From Polaribacter reichenbachii (GTDB lineage Bacteria > Bacteroidota > Bacteroidia > Flavobacteriales > Flavobacteriaceae), in assembly GCF_001975665.1 (NCBI RefSeq), contig NZ_CP019419.1, forward strand, positions 1,674,001 through 1,738,000: 64,000 nucleotides of DNA, given 5' to 3'. The notes under the pieces were generated by a model. The model worked only from the letters and a program-made list of their open reading frames with translations. It was not told where the DNA came from and did not search any database. This document shows, one piece after another, positions 7,999 to 16,904 of this stretch. Position 1 is the stretch's first letter; the number at the start of each line of letters is the position of its first letter. A program made the translations under genes and the position numbers.

Positions 7999-9405
7999 TT
8001 ACTTTTGATATTTTTTACTAAAAATTAAAAATAAAACTCCACAAAGCAACCAAGATGGCAGCGTTACAAAGGATAAAAAAACATCAAACTGAATAGATAT
8101 AAAGTAAAAAACACTAAAACTAATAGCCCAAGCAAAAAACACAGATTTGTTAAAAGATATATTCGTAGTTTCTGCGTAATTTTTAAGAATTCCGGCTTTC
8201 TTATGAAAGAAATGTTCAAAGACAATAATGGCTCCAAAAGGGGCTAATATAAATCCATATAATGCTACAAAGCCTAAAAGTTTCATCGCAAATGCAGGAA
8301 ATAAACCAGCAATTGTTGCAATTGCACCTGCTAAAATAGTAACTTTTGCTGTTGATAATTTTGGTAAAATTGCTTGAAAAGCTAAACCAGCTCTGTATAT
8401 AGTTGGGTTTGCAGTTGTCCAACCTGCTAAAACTACAGCAATAATTCCAAAAACACCAATTGCATTGTATGCCATTGGCCCAGGAGCTACTGGAGGTGCT
8501 TGTCCGTTATTTAAAAATGCTAATGCTTCTGGAGATTTTAAGTAAACTGCATATAAAAGAGCTGCTGCAATCCAAGCCATATAATGGCCAACATACATAC
8601 CTGCTGCAGTAGTCCAACCAGCTTTTGCTTCTTTTGCAAATCTAAAAACCGATAAATCTGACATTCCAATATGCATAGCACCATTAGCAAACCAAGACCA
8701 AATAACTACATGCCAAAAGGTAAATTTTGTTTGCCCAGGAAAAGGTTCTGTTCCTTCACCCCAAATATTCCAAAAATCAGAAAAACTATCTACACCCAAC
8801 TGATTTAAAGCAACAATACCACAAGCAATAAATGCCAAAACAATAATTGGAGACATCCAGTTTGCTGCTTTTGTTACGGTATCATAACCACGTGCTGCAA
8901 TTATTGAAATTACAGCTCCAATTACAATCACGATAATAACCCAAGTCATTCCATTTGGTAGTGTATCATCTAACTTTGGCATAGGCATATCAAAAGGAAT
9001 ACCAACTGCTGTTGCAGAAACTGTAATCATAGAACCTGCTAAAAAACAGAATAGAATTCCGTTTGCTAAATTATAGCCGGTTACCAATTTTTTTCCACAA
9101 ATTTTTTCTAATTGAAAATATAAAGTTAATCTGTTTTTAACTGCAATTTCTGCGGTTAAAAAACGCCAACTTAAAACTGCTAAGAAATTACCTAATAATA
9201 AACCAATAATTAAATCGAAAGCACTTACACCAGCAGTAAGAAAAAGTGGCCCAATCATAAATTCGGTTCCTGCAGCATGTTCACCAGCATACATGCCAAT
9301 AAAATTTTTCCAACCTTTTAATTTAGATTTTGGAACTGCTTCCCTTTCAAATTCACCTCCAGCAATTTCTTCTATTTGGTCTGACTCTATACTTACTTGA
9401 CTCAT
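7999..9405 (-). CDS. NCS1-type (purine-cytosine permease-like) transporter
   Basis: A cation-coupled permease of 468 aa with about 12 hydrophobic segments. The N-terminal WKNFIGMYAGEHAAGTEFMIGP and the glycine-rich first helix fit the nucleobase:cation symporter family (cytosine permease group). It is the last gene of the rhamnose operon, 19 bp after the lactate dehydrogenase gene. A nucleobase substrate would be out of place there. No other inner-membrane transporter occurs in the rhamnose or pectin locus, so this protein is a candidate importer for L-rhamnose, a uronate or a catabolic intermediate; that is inference from context only. Other flavobacterial genes of this type are usually just called cytosine permease. 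The start ATG is followed directly by an acidic cytoplasmic N-terminus. Confidence 0.75.
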   Translation of the reverse strand: MSQVSIESDQIEEIAGGEFEREAVPKSKLKGWKNFIGMYAGEHAAGTEFMIGPLFLTAGVSAFDLIIGLLLGNFLAVLSWRFLTAEIAVKNRLTLYFQLEKICGKKLVTGYNLANGILFCFLAGSMITVSATAVGIPFDMPMPKLDDTLPNGMTWVIIVIVIGAVISIIAARGYDTVTKAANWMSPIIVLAFIACGIVALNQLGVDSFSDFWNIWGEGTEPFPGQTKFTFWHVVIWSWFANGAMHIGMSDLSVFRFAKEAKAGWTTAAGMYVGHYMAWIAAALLYAVYLKSPEALAFLNNGQAPPVAPGPMAYNAIGVFGIIAVVLAGWTTANPTIYRAGLAFQAILPKLSTAKVTILAGAIATIAGLFPAFAMKLLGFVALYGFILAPFGAIIVFEHFFHKKAGILKNYAETTNISFNKSVFFAWAISFSVFYFISIQFDVFLSFVTLPSWLLCGVLFLIFSKKYQK

Positions 9406-9424
9406 ATATATATCTTTTGGAAGT

Positions 9425-10570
9425 TTAAATTAGATGATTTGGAAAATCTGAAACTTTTTCACAGCAGACTTGTTCCATAACTTGTTGTAATTCTGTTTTT
9501 AATAAAGAAATAGTGTGGTTACCTCCTTTACTTGCTAATGCAGATACACCATACATAAAAGAACGACCCATAAATGTAAATTTGGCTCCAGAAGCTAAAG
9601 CTCTAGCTACATCTACTCCAGAACGTATTCCACTATCCATCATCACCTCTATTTGATCTCCATATTTTTTTACAATAGAAGTTAGAGGTTTAATTGTAGA
9701 TTCTCCTGCATCTAATTGCCTACCACCATGATTTGAAACGATAATTCCATCTAATCCTAAACGAATAGCTTGTTCTGCATCATAATGAGAAGCTACACCT
9801 TTTAAAACAAGTTTGCCTTTCCACATATCACGAATAGGCTTTATTTTTTCTTCATTTAATCTACCAGAAAATGTTTGATCCATAAATTTTCCTAATTGAT
9901 TTAGGTCTAAATTTTTAGGCATATAAGGTAATAAATTTGCGAAGTTTGGTATACCGTGCTTTAAAGTTTGTAAACTCCAATGGGGTCTTCCAAAAGCTTG
10001 TAAAATATTACTAAGATTCATTTTTGGAGGCATTGCCAAACCATTTCTGATATCCCTTGGTCTAAATCCAAAACTAGGAACATCGCATAAAATAACCAAA
10101 ACAGGGCATTCTGCATTAGCTGCTCTATTGATAATATCATCTCTTAAAGAATCTTCTGTTGGATGATATAATTGAAACCAAGCTTTACCTTCTGTTAATT
10201 CTGCAGCTCTCTCTATATTTGTTGTAGTAACCGTACTTAGTATAAAAGGTATATTGTGTTCAAAAGCTGCTTTTGCTAAAATCTCTGGTGAGTTTGGCCA
10301 AATTAATCCTTGTAAACCCACTGGTGCTATTCCAAAAGGCGCATCATAATCTATCCCAAATAAAGTTGTTTTGGTAGATGAACCTTTGTGGTTTTTTAAA
10401 TAATTTGGTTTTAATTGAACTTCCCTTAATTCTGATGTATTTCTAATTAAATTAACATCTTCGTTACAACCACCATCTAAATATTCGAAAGCAAATTTTG
10501 GTATTTTTTTTCTTGCTTTGTTGCGTAAATCATCAATAGATGGATAACGACTGTCTATTTTTATATCCAT
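9425..10570 (-). CDS. lldD: FMN-dependent alpha-hydroxy-acid (L-lactate) dehydrogenase
   Basis: A member of the FMN-binding (S)-2-hydroxy-acid oxidase family, 381 aa, the usual size. Family landmarks are APVGLQGLIWP near residue 80, the catalytic-histidine stretch IIVSNHGGRQLDAG near 280, and the flavin-phosphate stretch MMDSGIRSGVDVARALASGA followed by FMGRSFMYG. L-lactate is the expected substrate here. RhaEW, encoded upstream in the same operon, releases L-lactaldehyde and oxidises it to L-lactate, and this enzyme would turn lactate into pyruvate and pass electrons to the respiratory chain. A related hydroxy acid cannot be excluded from sequence. It lies 9 bp from the tandem aldolase gene, within the six-gene operon. 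Confidence 0.85.
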   Translation of the reverse strand: MDIKIDSRYPSIDDLRNKARKKIPKFAFEYLDGGCNEDVNLIRNTSELREVQLKPNYLKNHKGSSTKTTLFGIDYDAPFGIAPVGLQGLIWPNSPEILAKAAFEHNIPFILSTVTTTNIERAAELTEGKAWFQLYHPTEDSLRDDIINRAANAECPVLVILCDVPSFGFRPRDIRNGLAMPPKMNLSNILQAFGRPHWSLQTLKHGIPNFANLLPYMPKNLDLNQLGKFMDQTFSGRLNEEKIKPIRDMWKGKLVLKGVASHYDAEQAIRLGLDGIIVSNHGGRQLDAGESTIKPLTSIVKKYGDQIEVMMDSGIRSGVDVARALASGAKFTFMGRSFMYGVSALASKGGNHTISLLKTELQQVMEQVCCEKVSDFPNHLI

Positions 10571-10579
10571 AATATATTC

Positions 10580-11869
10580 TTAAGATAAAAATTTTTTTCT
10601 TAAATCTTCTACTTGATCATCGTTTATAGGAACCATATTTCCAAGTGAATTTCCTAAAACAATAGATTTAGCACTAAACTCTGCCACTTCTAAATAATCG
10701 AAAGTTTGTAATAATTTGTCTCCTGTAATAATAACAGAATCATTTTCAATAATCAAAGCTGTTGAGCAGTTCTCAACCATTTCTGAATTGTTGTTTTTTC
10801 TAAAATGATTTCCATATTTTACGACATTTATATCTTGTAAAAAGATCCAACTTTCAGGAATTGTTCTCACATTTAGGTATTTGCCAGTTACACCAAACGC
10901 CATTAAATATGGTGACTGTGTCATGATAATAGAGTTTACATTTGGATTTCTATTATAAATTTCTTGGTGAATCCATGTGGCTCTGCTTGGTGTTTTTTTT
11001 GCTTCTCTTTTGCCATCTTTAATTTGAACGATATCATCTAAATCTAAATTCCATCGATTTACAGCTGTAGGAGTAATTAGAAAGTTATTATTTTTCCAGC
11101 GCATAGAGACTGTTCCGTAAGAACCTATCATTAAACCTTGCTGACAAGCTCGTTGGACAATCTTACAAATTTCTCGACGTTTTTCTACTTCATCCGATTG
11201 ATATTCTGTAGAATCCATTTCTGGTAATACACCAGTCGCTTGCGCTTCGAACTCATTGATTTGTTTATCTGTTAAATATTTAGGAGTTCCTATTTGGGTT
11301 CCGTATAAAATAGTACTTGCACAAAATTCTAAAGCTTCAAAGCGTTCGTAAGCATCCGTTAAATCGCTTCCTCCCAGCACAACACCATGGTTTTCCATAA
11401 TAACGGCTTTATAACCTTTATTAAACTCATCTGCAATTACAGTTCCTAAATCATTACTTCCTGGTAACCTGTATTTTGCATACCCAATTGGTCCACAAAT
11501 GTGTTTAGCTTGCGAAATAATATTTGTGTTTGGTATTTGACGTACAATACTAAAAGATACTAAGGCAGGAGGATGCGCATGAATTACAGATTTTATATCT
11601 GGTCTTGCCTCATAAATTGCTTTATGAAAAGGAAATTCTGAAGATGGTTTATGCTTGCCTATTATTGTGCCGTTTTTTTTTACACAAATAATATCTGATG
11701 CTCTTAAAGAACCTTTATCTATAGCAGATGGTGTAACCCAAATATCTCCATTATTATCTATAATTGAAATATTACCCCCAGAAGTAGTGGTCATTCCTCT
11801 TTTATAAATACGATCTATAATTGTTGTGATTTGATTTCTAGGATGGATTAAATTTACTTTTTTTACCAT
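10580..11869 (-). CDS. Tandem class II aldolase/adducin-like protein, second domain degenerate
   Basis: A protein of 429 aa made of two class II aldolase/adducin folds. In the first (about 1-205) the zinc-site elements of the fuculose-phosphate aldolase family are present: the acid in SSEFPFHKAIYEARPD, the HxH in VIHAHPPALVSF, and the third histidine in IMENHGVVLGG. In the second (about 225-429) the same positions read SRATWIHQEIYNRNP, IIMTQSPYLMAFG and IIENDSVIITG, so all four ligands are lost. The second half therefore looks like a structural or regulatory pseudo-domain. The operon already encodes the aldolase domain of RhaEW, so this protein may cleave another sugar phosphate or act as a decarboxylase or epimerase. 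The substrate is unknown. Its stop codon is next to the kinase start, which suggests translational coupling. Confidence 0.75.
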   Translation of the reverse strand: MVKKVNLIHPRNQITTIIDRIYKRGMTTTSGGNISIIDNNGDIWVTPSAIDKGSLRASDIICVKKNGTIIGKHKPSSEFPFHKAIYEARPDIKSVIHAHPPALVSFSIVRQIPNTNIISQAKHICGPIGYAKYRLPGSNDLGTVIADEFNKGYKAVIMENHGVVLGGSDLTDAYERFEALEFCASTILYGTQIGTPKYLTDKQINEFEAQATGVLPEMDSTEYQSDEVEKRREICKIVQRACQQGLMIGSYGTVSMRWKNNNFLITPTAVNRWNLDLDDIVQIKDGKREAKKTPSRATWIHQEIYNRNPNVNSIIMTQSPYLMAFGVTGKYLNVRTIPESWIFLQDINVVKYGNHFRKNNNSEMVENCSTALIIENDSVIITGDKLLQTFDYLEVAEFSAKSIVLGNSLGNMVPINDDQVEDLRKKFLS

Positions 11870-11870
11870 T

Positions 11871-13244
11871 TTATTTAATTATAAAGGGAACATGCTTTTT
11901 TAATGCGTAATTCTTTCTTAAAAATTTAGAATTTAATTTAGTATCTGAAATGGCTATTGCAGCTCCTAATGCAGAACCTAAAGAGGCTTTGGTTGTTCTT
12001 AATTTCATTTCTCTTAAATTATGAGATAATAATTTGATATATAGATCGTTGTCGGTAAAACCTCCATCTACATATAAACGATTTATATCATGTGTATTTG
12101 CAATTTTCTTAATACTTTTAACCTGTAACTGCACTAATTCTATCATTAATTGATGATAAGCATACTCAAAAGTATTATAAGAATATTTCGTTTTTGTAGG
12201 CATATTCTTATCAGAAAAAGATTTCCATTTAAAACAGTACTGAAATTCTTTGATAATTTCTAAATAAGTACTGTAATTGAATTCGACTGTTTTATGATAA
12301 TCTATATCTACATTAAATTTTTTTGACAATTCTTTTACTTGTAATTTGTATTCGTTACCTAAAAATAATCTTGATGATTTTACAGGTTTTCCATTGATTC
12401 TCATGTAATTGATACATCCTGCTGCTGTTTCTTCTGTGGTTAGAGGAGCATCTGAAAACGGATTTAATGCAATACTCCAAGTTCCTGTAGATACTAAAAT
12501 AAAAGGCTTTTTTACACTTCTTACATAAGGTATGAGTGCTGAAGAACTATCATGTATACCAACCCCAACTTTAATCCTTTTGCCATTATAATTCATATTA
12601 ATACTCGTTTCTGTAGCAATAAGAGGAGGTAAAATTTTATGAATTTCCTCATTATACACCCAACTGTGGTAGTCACTTTTTTCATAATTCCATAAGGATG
12701 TATGACAGCCAATACTTGTATAATCACTAATTGGAATTCCTGTAAAAACGTAACTTAAATATTGAGGTAAATGCAGTGAGTATTTGATTTTTTTAAAAAT
12801 TTCTGGTTTTGTTTTTTTTAACCAATATAATTGCATTCCTGAGTTTAATAAACCAGATTTTGGTGAGCCTGTGATTCTTGTTAAATCTAACTCAGGACCA
12901 TATTTCTTGTAAAAAGAATCTACTAAATGAGTATCAATTTCTTTAGTGTAATTATACAAAGGTGTTAACACTTTTCCTGTTTCATCTAAATGAACTAAAC
13001 TAGCCCCATAGGTTGAAAAGTTAATTGCTTTTATAATGTAATCTTTGTTATTTAAAAGCCGATAAAAAACTTCTTTTAACCAGTTTTGTAATGCTTCTAA
13101 ATTTTCTGTAGCATAACCATCTTCATCCACAATTTCTTTAAATGAAGTGTACTCTCTGTAAACCTCATTATAATTTTTATCAAAAAGAAAAAACTTTTTA
13201 TTTGTTTTACCTATATCAAAAATTGCGGTAACTCTTTGCGCCAT
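11871..13244 (-). CDS. rhaB: FGGY-family carbohydrate kinase, probable L-rhamnulokinase
   Basis: A sugar kinase of 457 aa. The N-terminal phosphate loop AIFDIGKTNKKFFLFD is characteristic of the rhamnulokinase-like branch. GVGIHDSSSALIPYV (near residue 225) carries the catalytic aspartate, LVSTGTWSIALNP follows, and a C-terminal ATPase-type motif YVDGGFTDNDLYIKLL lies near 390. In this operon it would phosphorylate L-rhamnulose made by RhaI, giving L-rhamnulose-1-phosphate for RhaEW. FGGY substrate specificity cannot be read from sequence alone, so the assignment rests on its place between rhaI and the aldolase gene. It is cytoplasmic and 9 bp downstream of rhaI. Confidence 0.82.
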   Translation of the reverse strand: MAQRVTAIFDIGKTNKKFFLFDKNYNEVYREYTSFKEIVDEDGYATENLEALQNWLKEVFYRLLNNKDYIIKAINFSTYGASLVHLDETGKVLTPLYNYTKEIDTHLVDSFYKKYGPELDLTRITGSPKSGLLNSGMQLYWLKKTKPEIFKKIKYSLHLPQYLSYVFTGIPISDYTSIGCHTSLWNYEKSDYHSWVYNEEIHKILPPLIATETSINMNYNGKRIKVGVGIHDSSSALIPYVRSVKKPFILVSTGTWSIALNPFSDAPLTTEETAAGCINYMRINGKPVKSSRLFLGNEYKLQVKELSKKFNVDIDYHKTVEFNYSTYLEIIKEFQYCFKWKSFSDKNMPTKTKYSYNTFEYAYHQLMIELVQLQVKSIKKIANTHDINRLYVDGGFTDNDLYIKLLSHNLREMKLRTTKASLGSALGAAIAISDTKLNSKFLRKNYALKKHVPFIIK

Positions 13245-13253
13245 AACTAAATT

Positions 13254-14534
13254 TTATAAACCAGTTGCTACTGTATTTTTTCCTCTTTCTGTAATTAAAC
13301 CTGCTCTTATTTTTAAATTTCTATAACTTTCTAATGGATTTATTGCACCACCTGTTTTTAATCTTGCAGCTGCTAATAATGGTCTTACATCTGTTCTAAA
13401 TGCTCCCTGTAAAATTTCTTGACATTTTACTACATCATTTTCTAATTGTGCTGTTTTTAATGCTTTTTGATCTACCAATAAAGCTTTTGCATAGGCCTCT
13501 TGAATTGCTTCTAAAGATTGTATTAAATCTTCTAGAGGATCTTTTACATTATGACTTGCATCTATCATCCACGCTAAATCTGGATTTTGAGGATTATTTT
13601 CTATTCCGTAAACTAACTCATTAAAAATCAAGAATAATGCATAAGGTTTAATGCTACCCACTGTTAAATCGTCATCACCATATTTGCTATCATTAAAGTG
13701 AAAACCACCCAATTTACCTTTTAACATTAAAATAGATACAATTTGCTCTATGTTAGAGTTTGGTAAGTGATGTCCTAAATCTACTAAAGAAAATGCTTTT
13801 TCTCCACATTCATTTGCTAACATAAAAGATGTGCCCCAATCCTGAATTACAGTGCTATAAAAATTAGGCTCATAAGGCTTGTATTCAATTAACATTTTCC
13901 AGTCTTCTGGCAATCTTTTATAAATATCTTTTAAACTATTCTGAGTATTTTGAAAAGCTGTTTGAAAGTTATTCTGTCCTGGAAAACAAGACCCATCTGC
14001 CAACCAAACTGTTAAACTTTTAGAACCTAGTTTATTTCCGATATTAATTACGTCTAAATTATGTTGAATAGCTTGGTCTCTAACTGCTTGACTTATATTG
14101 CTTAATGAACCATATTTATAGCTTTCTTTTTCGTTTTTTTGATCTTGAAAGGTATTTGAGTTTACAGAATCAAATTTAATTTTTAACGCATCTGCTTGCT
14201 GTTTTATAGCTCTATAATCTGAAGGAATATCCCATGGAATATGTAAAGAAACAGCACCTGCAGTTTGTGTTAAGGTGTGTAAAATACCTATATCTTCTAA
14301 TTTTTGTTCTAAGTTTGATGGTTCTCCGTAAAAAGAGAATCTTCCAAAACGTGTTCCTCCAGCACCTAAAGCCCAACTTGGAATTGCTACTTGAAATTCT
14401 GATAACTTAGATAAAATTGCATTTACATTATGCCCTTTTAATGCTAATGTATCAGATAAAAACTTAAAACCATTTTCTTGAGAAGAAATATTTTTCTTAT
14501 TTTCATCTTCTATATGTTGTTTTGTTACTTTCAT
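13254..14534 (-). CDS. rhaI: L-rhamnose isomerase, RhaI type
   Basis: A xylose-isomerase-like TIM barrel of 426 aa that interconverts L-rhamnose and L-rhamnulose. It matches the Pseudomonas stutzeri-type isomerase (RhaI) rather than E. coli RhaA. Diagnostic stretches are FSLVDLGHHLPNSNIEQI and GFHFNDSKYGDDDLTVGSI, which hold metal ligands, and AWMIDASHNVKDPLEDLI. The gene is second in the operon. The 81-bp gap before it contains an inverted repeat (CTGCCA at 14554-14559 with TGGCAG at 14580-14585) that could form an intercistronic stem and tune relative expression. Confidence in the family is high; the exact sugar is supported by neighbouring RhaEW and rhaM. Confidence 0.9.
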   Translation of the reverse strand: MKVTKQHIEDENKKNISSQENGFKFLSDTLALKGHNVNAILSKLSEFQVAIPSWALGAGGTRFGRFSFYGEPSNLEQKLEDIGILHTLTQTAGAVSLHIPWDIPSDYRAIKQQADALKIKFDSVNSNTFQDQKNEKESYKYGSLSNISQAVRDQAIQHNLDVINIGNKLGSKSLTVWLADGSCFPGQNNFQTAFQNTQNSLKDIYKRLPEDWKMLIEYKPYEPNFYSTVIQDWGTSFMLANECGEKAFSLVDLGHHLPNSNIEQIVSILMLKGKLGGFHFNDSKYGDDDLTVGSIKPYALFLIFNELVYGIENNPQNPDLAWMIDASHNVKDPLEDLIQSLEAIQEAYAKALLVDQKALKTAQLENDVVKCQEILQGAFRTDVRPLLAAARLKTGGAINPLESYRNLKIRAGLITERGKNTVATGL

Positions 14535-14615
14535 AAATTGTAATTTAATAAAACTGCCACAAAATGGAGGAATAATTCATGGCAGGCTAAAATAAAAATA
14601 ATCTTAATTTTTAGA

Positions 14616-16721
14616 TTATCTTACAAATGCATTTGCCATTCCACCATCTACATTAATTATATTTCCTGTGGATTTATCTAAAATTCCTACAAGAGAAAAT
14701 ACACCATTTGCAATATCTACTGGTGTTATAATTTCGTTTAATAAATTTCTTTTTGCATAAAATGCTGGTAATTCTTCTACAGTAATTCCATTGGCTTTTG
14801 CTCTGCCTTCTGCCCAAGCTCCTTCCCAAATTTTACTTCCTACAATAACACCATCTGGATTTACTGTATTTACTCTAATTTTATCTTTTGCTAATTCTGC
14901 AGCTAATAGACGAACCATATGTTGTTGTGCAGCTTTTGCTGTTCCGTAAGCAACATTGTTAGGACCAGCAACTAATCCGTTTTTACTTGCAATAGCAATA
15001 TAATTACCACCAAGACCTTGCTTACGCATTATGGCTGCAGATTGTTTTGCCAAATCGAATTGACCTTTTACTAAAATATTTTGTAAGATATTCCAATCTT
15101 TATCAGTAGTATCAGTTAAAGGCTTAGAAATGGCTAATCCTGCACTGTGTACAATTATGTCTACACCACCAAACTCTAAAATTGCTTTTTTATAAGCACT
15201 TGCAATAGAATCTGTACTAGTAACATCACAAACTGCATAACCAGAAACATCTCTTTTGTAAGTTTTATTTGCTAAAATTAAGCTTTCTTCATTAATATCT
15301 GTTAATATAATATTAGCGCCTTCTGCTGCTAATTTATCTGCAATTGCTTTACCAATTCCACCACCAGCTCCAGTAACAAAGGCTACTTTTCTAGACAATG
15401 GTAGTTCTTTTGGCATACGTTGTAATTTTGCTTCTTCTAATAACCAATACTCTATATTAAAAGCTTCTTGTCTTGGTAAAGATGTATACTCAGATATAGC
15501 TTCTGCACCACGCATTACATTGATTGCGTTGATGTAAAATTCATTTGCAACTCTTGTTGTTTGTTTGTTTTTTGCAAAGCTAAACATTCCTACTCCTGGA
15601 TAAATAATAATTACAGGATTTGCATCACGAATTGCAGGACTATTCTCTTTTTTACAAGTATTGTAATAATCTACATACTCTTGTCTATACTTTTCAAAAG
15701 CAGGATCTAATTTTTTACGGATTGCTTCTGAATCAGAAAGATCTTCATTTTTATCTAAAGACAATACTAAAGGTTGAATTTTAGTTCTTAAGAAATGATC
15801 TGGACATGAAGTTCCCATTGGTGCTAAACGCTCTAAATCATTACTATTAATATATTCTAAAACAACATCGGTATCAGAAAAATGACCAATCATTCTATTT
15901 TCTGAAGAACACAAACCTCTTAATAAAGGCATTAATTGTGCTGCTTTTTCTTTACGTTCTGTAGCAGGTAAACTTTCTACTTTTTGACCGCCAAAAACCT
16001 CACCATTTTCTTTTATTTTCTTTTCAATATATTCAGAAGCCATTTCAATTACTTCTAAACTGTTGATGTAAGACTCGTAAGAAGTATCACCCCAGGTAAA
16101 TAATCCATGAGAACCTAAAACAATTCCTCTAATTCCGGGATTGTCTGCTAAACACTTTTCTAATTGTAAACCTAAATCAAATCCTGGTTTTTGCCAAGGA
16201 ACCCACCCCATAGAATCTCCCCAAATTTCTTTTGTGATTTTTTCGCTATCTTTTGCAGCAGCAACCGCAATTAATGCATCTGGATGTAGGTGATCTATAT
16301 GTTTAAAAGGTAATAAGCCATGTAAGGGCGTGTCTATTGAAGGCGCTTTACTGTCTAAATCAAAAATACAGTGATTAAACAAACCAACCATTCTATCTTC
16401 GTCATATAAACCTTGATATACTTCTTTTAAGTCTCGTAATCTACTTGTATAGAGTCCAGCAATTCCTGCTCTATTTAAAGTTCCGATATCACCTCCTGAT
16501 CCTTTTACCCACATTACCTCTACATCGTCATTTGTTAATGGGTCTTTTTCAATGGTTTTACAACTTGTGTTGCCACCACCATAATTTGTGATTCTTAAAT
16601 CTGCTCCTAAAATGTTAGAACGGTATAAAAATAATGCTACTTGATCATCTCCTAATGCATCTGCTTTTTCTTGATCCCACAAGTAATCTACGTATTTGAA
16701 TTTCTTTGTACTTGTTTTCAT
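14616..16721 (-). CDS. rhaEW: Bifunctional L-rhamnulose-1-phosphate aldolase / L-lactaldehyde dehydrogenase (RhaEW type)
   Basis: A fused enzyme of 701 aa. Residues about 20-420 form a class II aldolase domain with its zinc histidines in HIDHLHPDALIAVAA and LGSHGLFTWG. It would split L-rhamnulose-1-phosphate into DHAP and L-lactaldehyde. Residues about 450-701 form a short-chain dehydrogenase with the NAD motif VTGAGGGIGKAIA and the catalytic Tyr-Lys pair in YGTAKAAQQH; it would oxidise L-lactaldehyde to L-lactate. The same fusion is known from Bacillus (YuxG) as RhaEW. An in-frame TTG at 16746-16748 would extend it by nine residues, but that codon lies inside the -7 box, so the ATG at 16719-16721 is preferred. 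It is the first gene of the rhamnose operon, directly downstream of shared operator site A. Confidence 0.93.
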   Translation of the reverse strand: MKTSTKKFKYVDYLWDQEKADALGDDQVALFLYRSNILGADLRITNYGGGNTSCKTIEKDPLTNDDVEVMWVKGSGGDIGTLNRAGIAGLYTSRLRDLKEVYQGLYDEDRMVGLFNHCIFDLDSKAPSIDTPLHGLLPFKHIDHLHPDALIAVAAAKDSEKITKEIWGDSMGWVPWQKPGFDLGLQLEKCLADNPGIRGIVLGSHGLFTWGDTSYESYINSLEVIEMASEYIEKKIKENGEVFGGQKVESLPATERKEKAAQLMPLLRGLCSSENRMIGHFSDTDVVLEYINSNDLERLAPMGTSCPDHFLRTKIQPLVLSLDKNEDLSDSEAIRKKLDPAFEKYRQEYVDYYNTCKKENSPAIRDANPVIIIYPGVGMFSFAKNKQTTRVANEFYINAINVMRGAEAISEYTSLPRQEAFNIEYWLLEEAKLQRMPKELPLSRKVAFVTGAGGGIGKAIADKLAAEGANIILTDINEESLILANKTYKRDVSGYAVCDVTSTDSIASAYKKAILEFGGVDIIVHSAGLAISKPLTDTTDKDWNILQNILVKGQFDLAKQSAAIMRKQGLGGNYIAIASKNGLVAGPNNVAYGTAKAAQQHMVRLLAAELAKDKIRVNTVNPDGVIVGSKIWEGAWAEGRAKANGITVEELPAFYAKRNLLNEIITPVDIANGVFSLVGILDKSTGNIINVDGGMANAFVR

Positions 16722-16745
16722 AAACTTAGTTAGTGAATTTTGAAA

Positions 16746-16790
16746 CAAACATAATTGAAGAGATATATTATCCTATCCTGTACTGTACCG
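16746..16790 (-). promoter_or_regulatory. Operator site A and promoter of the rhamnose operon
   Basis: Read towards rhaEW the order is CGGTACA-GTA-CAGGATA (16790-16774), exactly 20 bp of spacer, then the perfect -7 box TATGTTTG (16753-16746). This is the same arrangement as at the other transcription units of the locus. No copy faces the divergent GntR gene. Confidence 0.7.
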
Positions 16791-16904
16791 CTGTAAAGTT
16801 TTTTAATTAATTATTAAAGACTCAGAGGCTAAAATCATTGTTATTTTATATAAATTACTTTACTTTACATTGTTTAATGTCATTTTTATAAAAAGTATAT
16901 TTAT

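Noticed and set aside
7879..8028. A 49-aa plus-strand ORF (MFRILFILSLVFLFFALDNS...) beside the permease gene
   Set aside because: It overlaps the 3' end of the permease on the other strand, has no recognisable domain or promoter, and is mostly low-complexity Leu/Phe codons in AT-rich sequence.
16791..16904. A second operator copy facing the GntR gene
   Set aside because: No TCCTGTNCT core or its complement is present in this stretch; only site A occurs in the gap.
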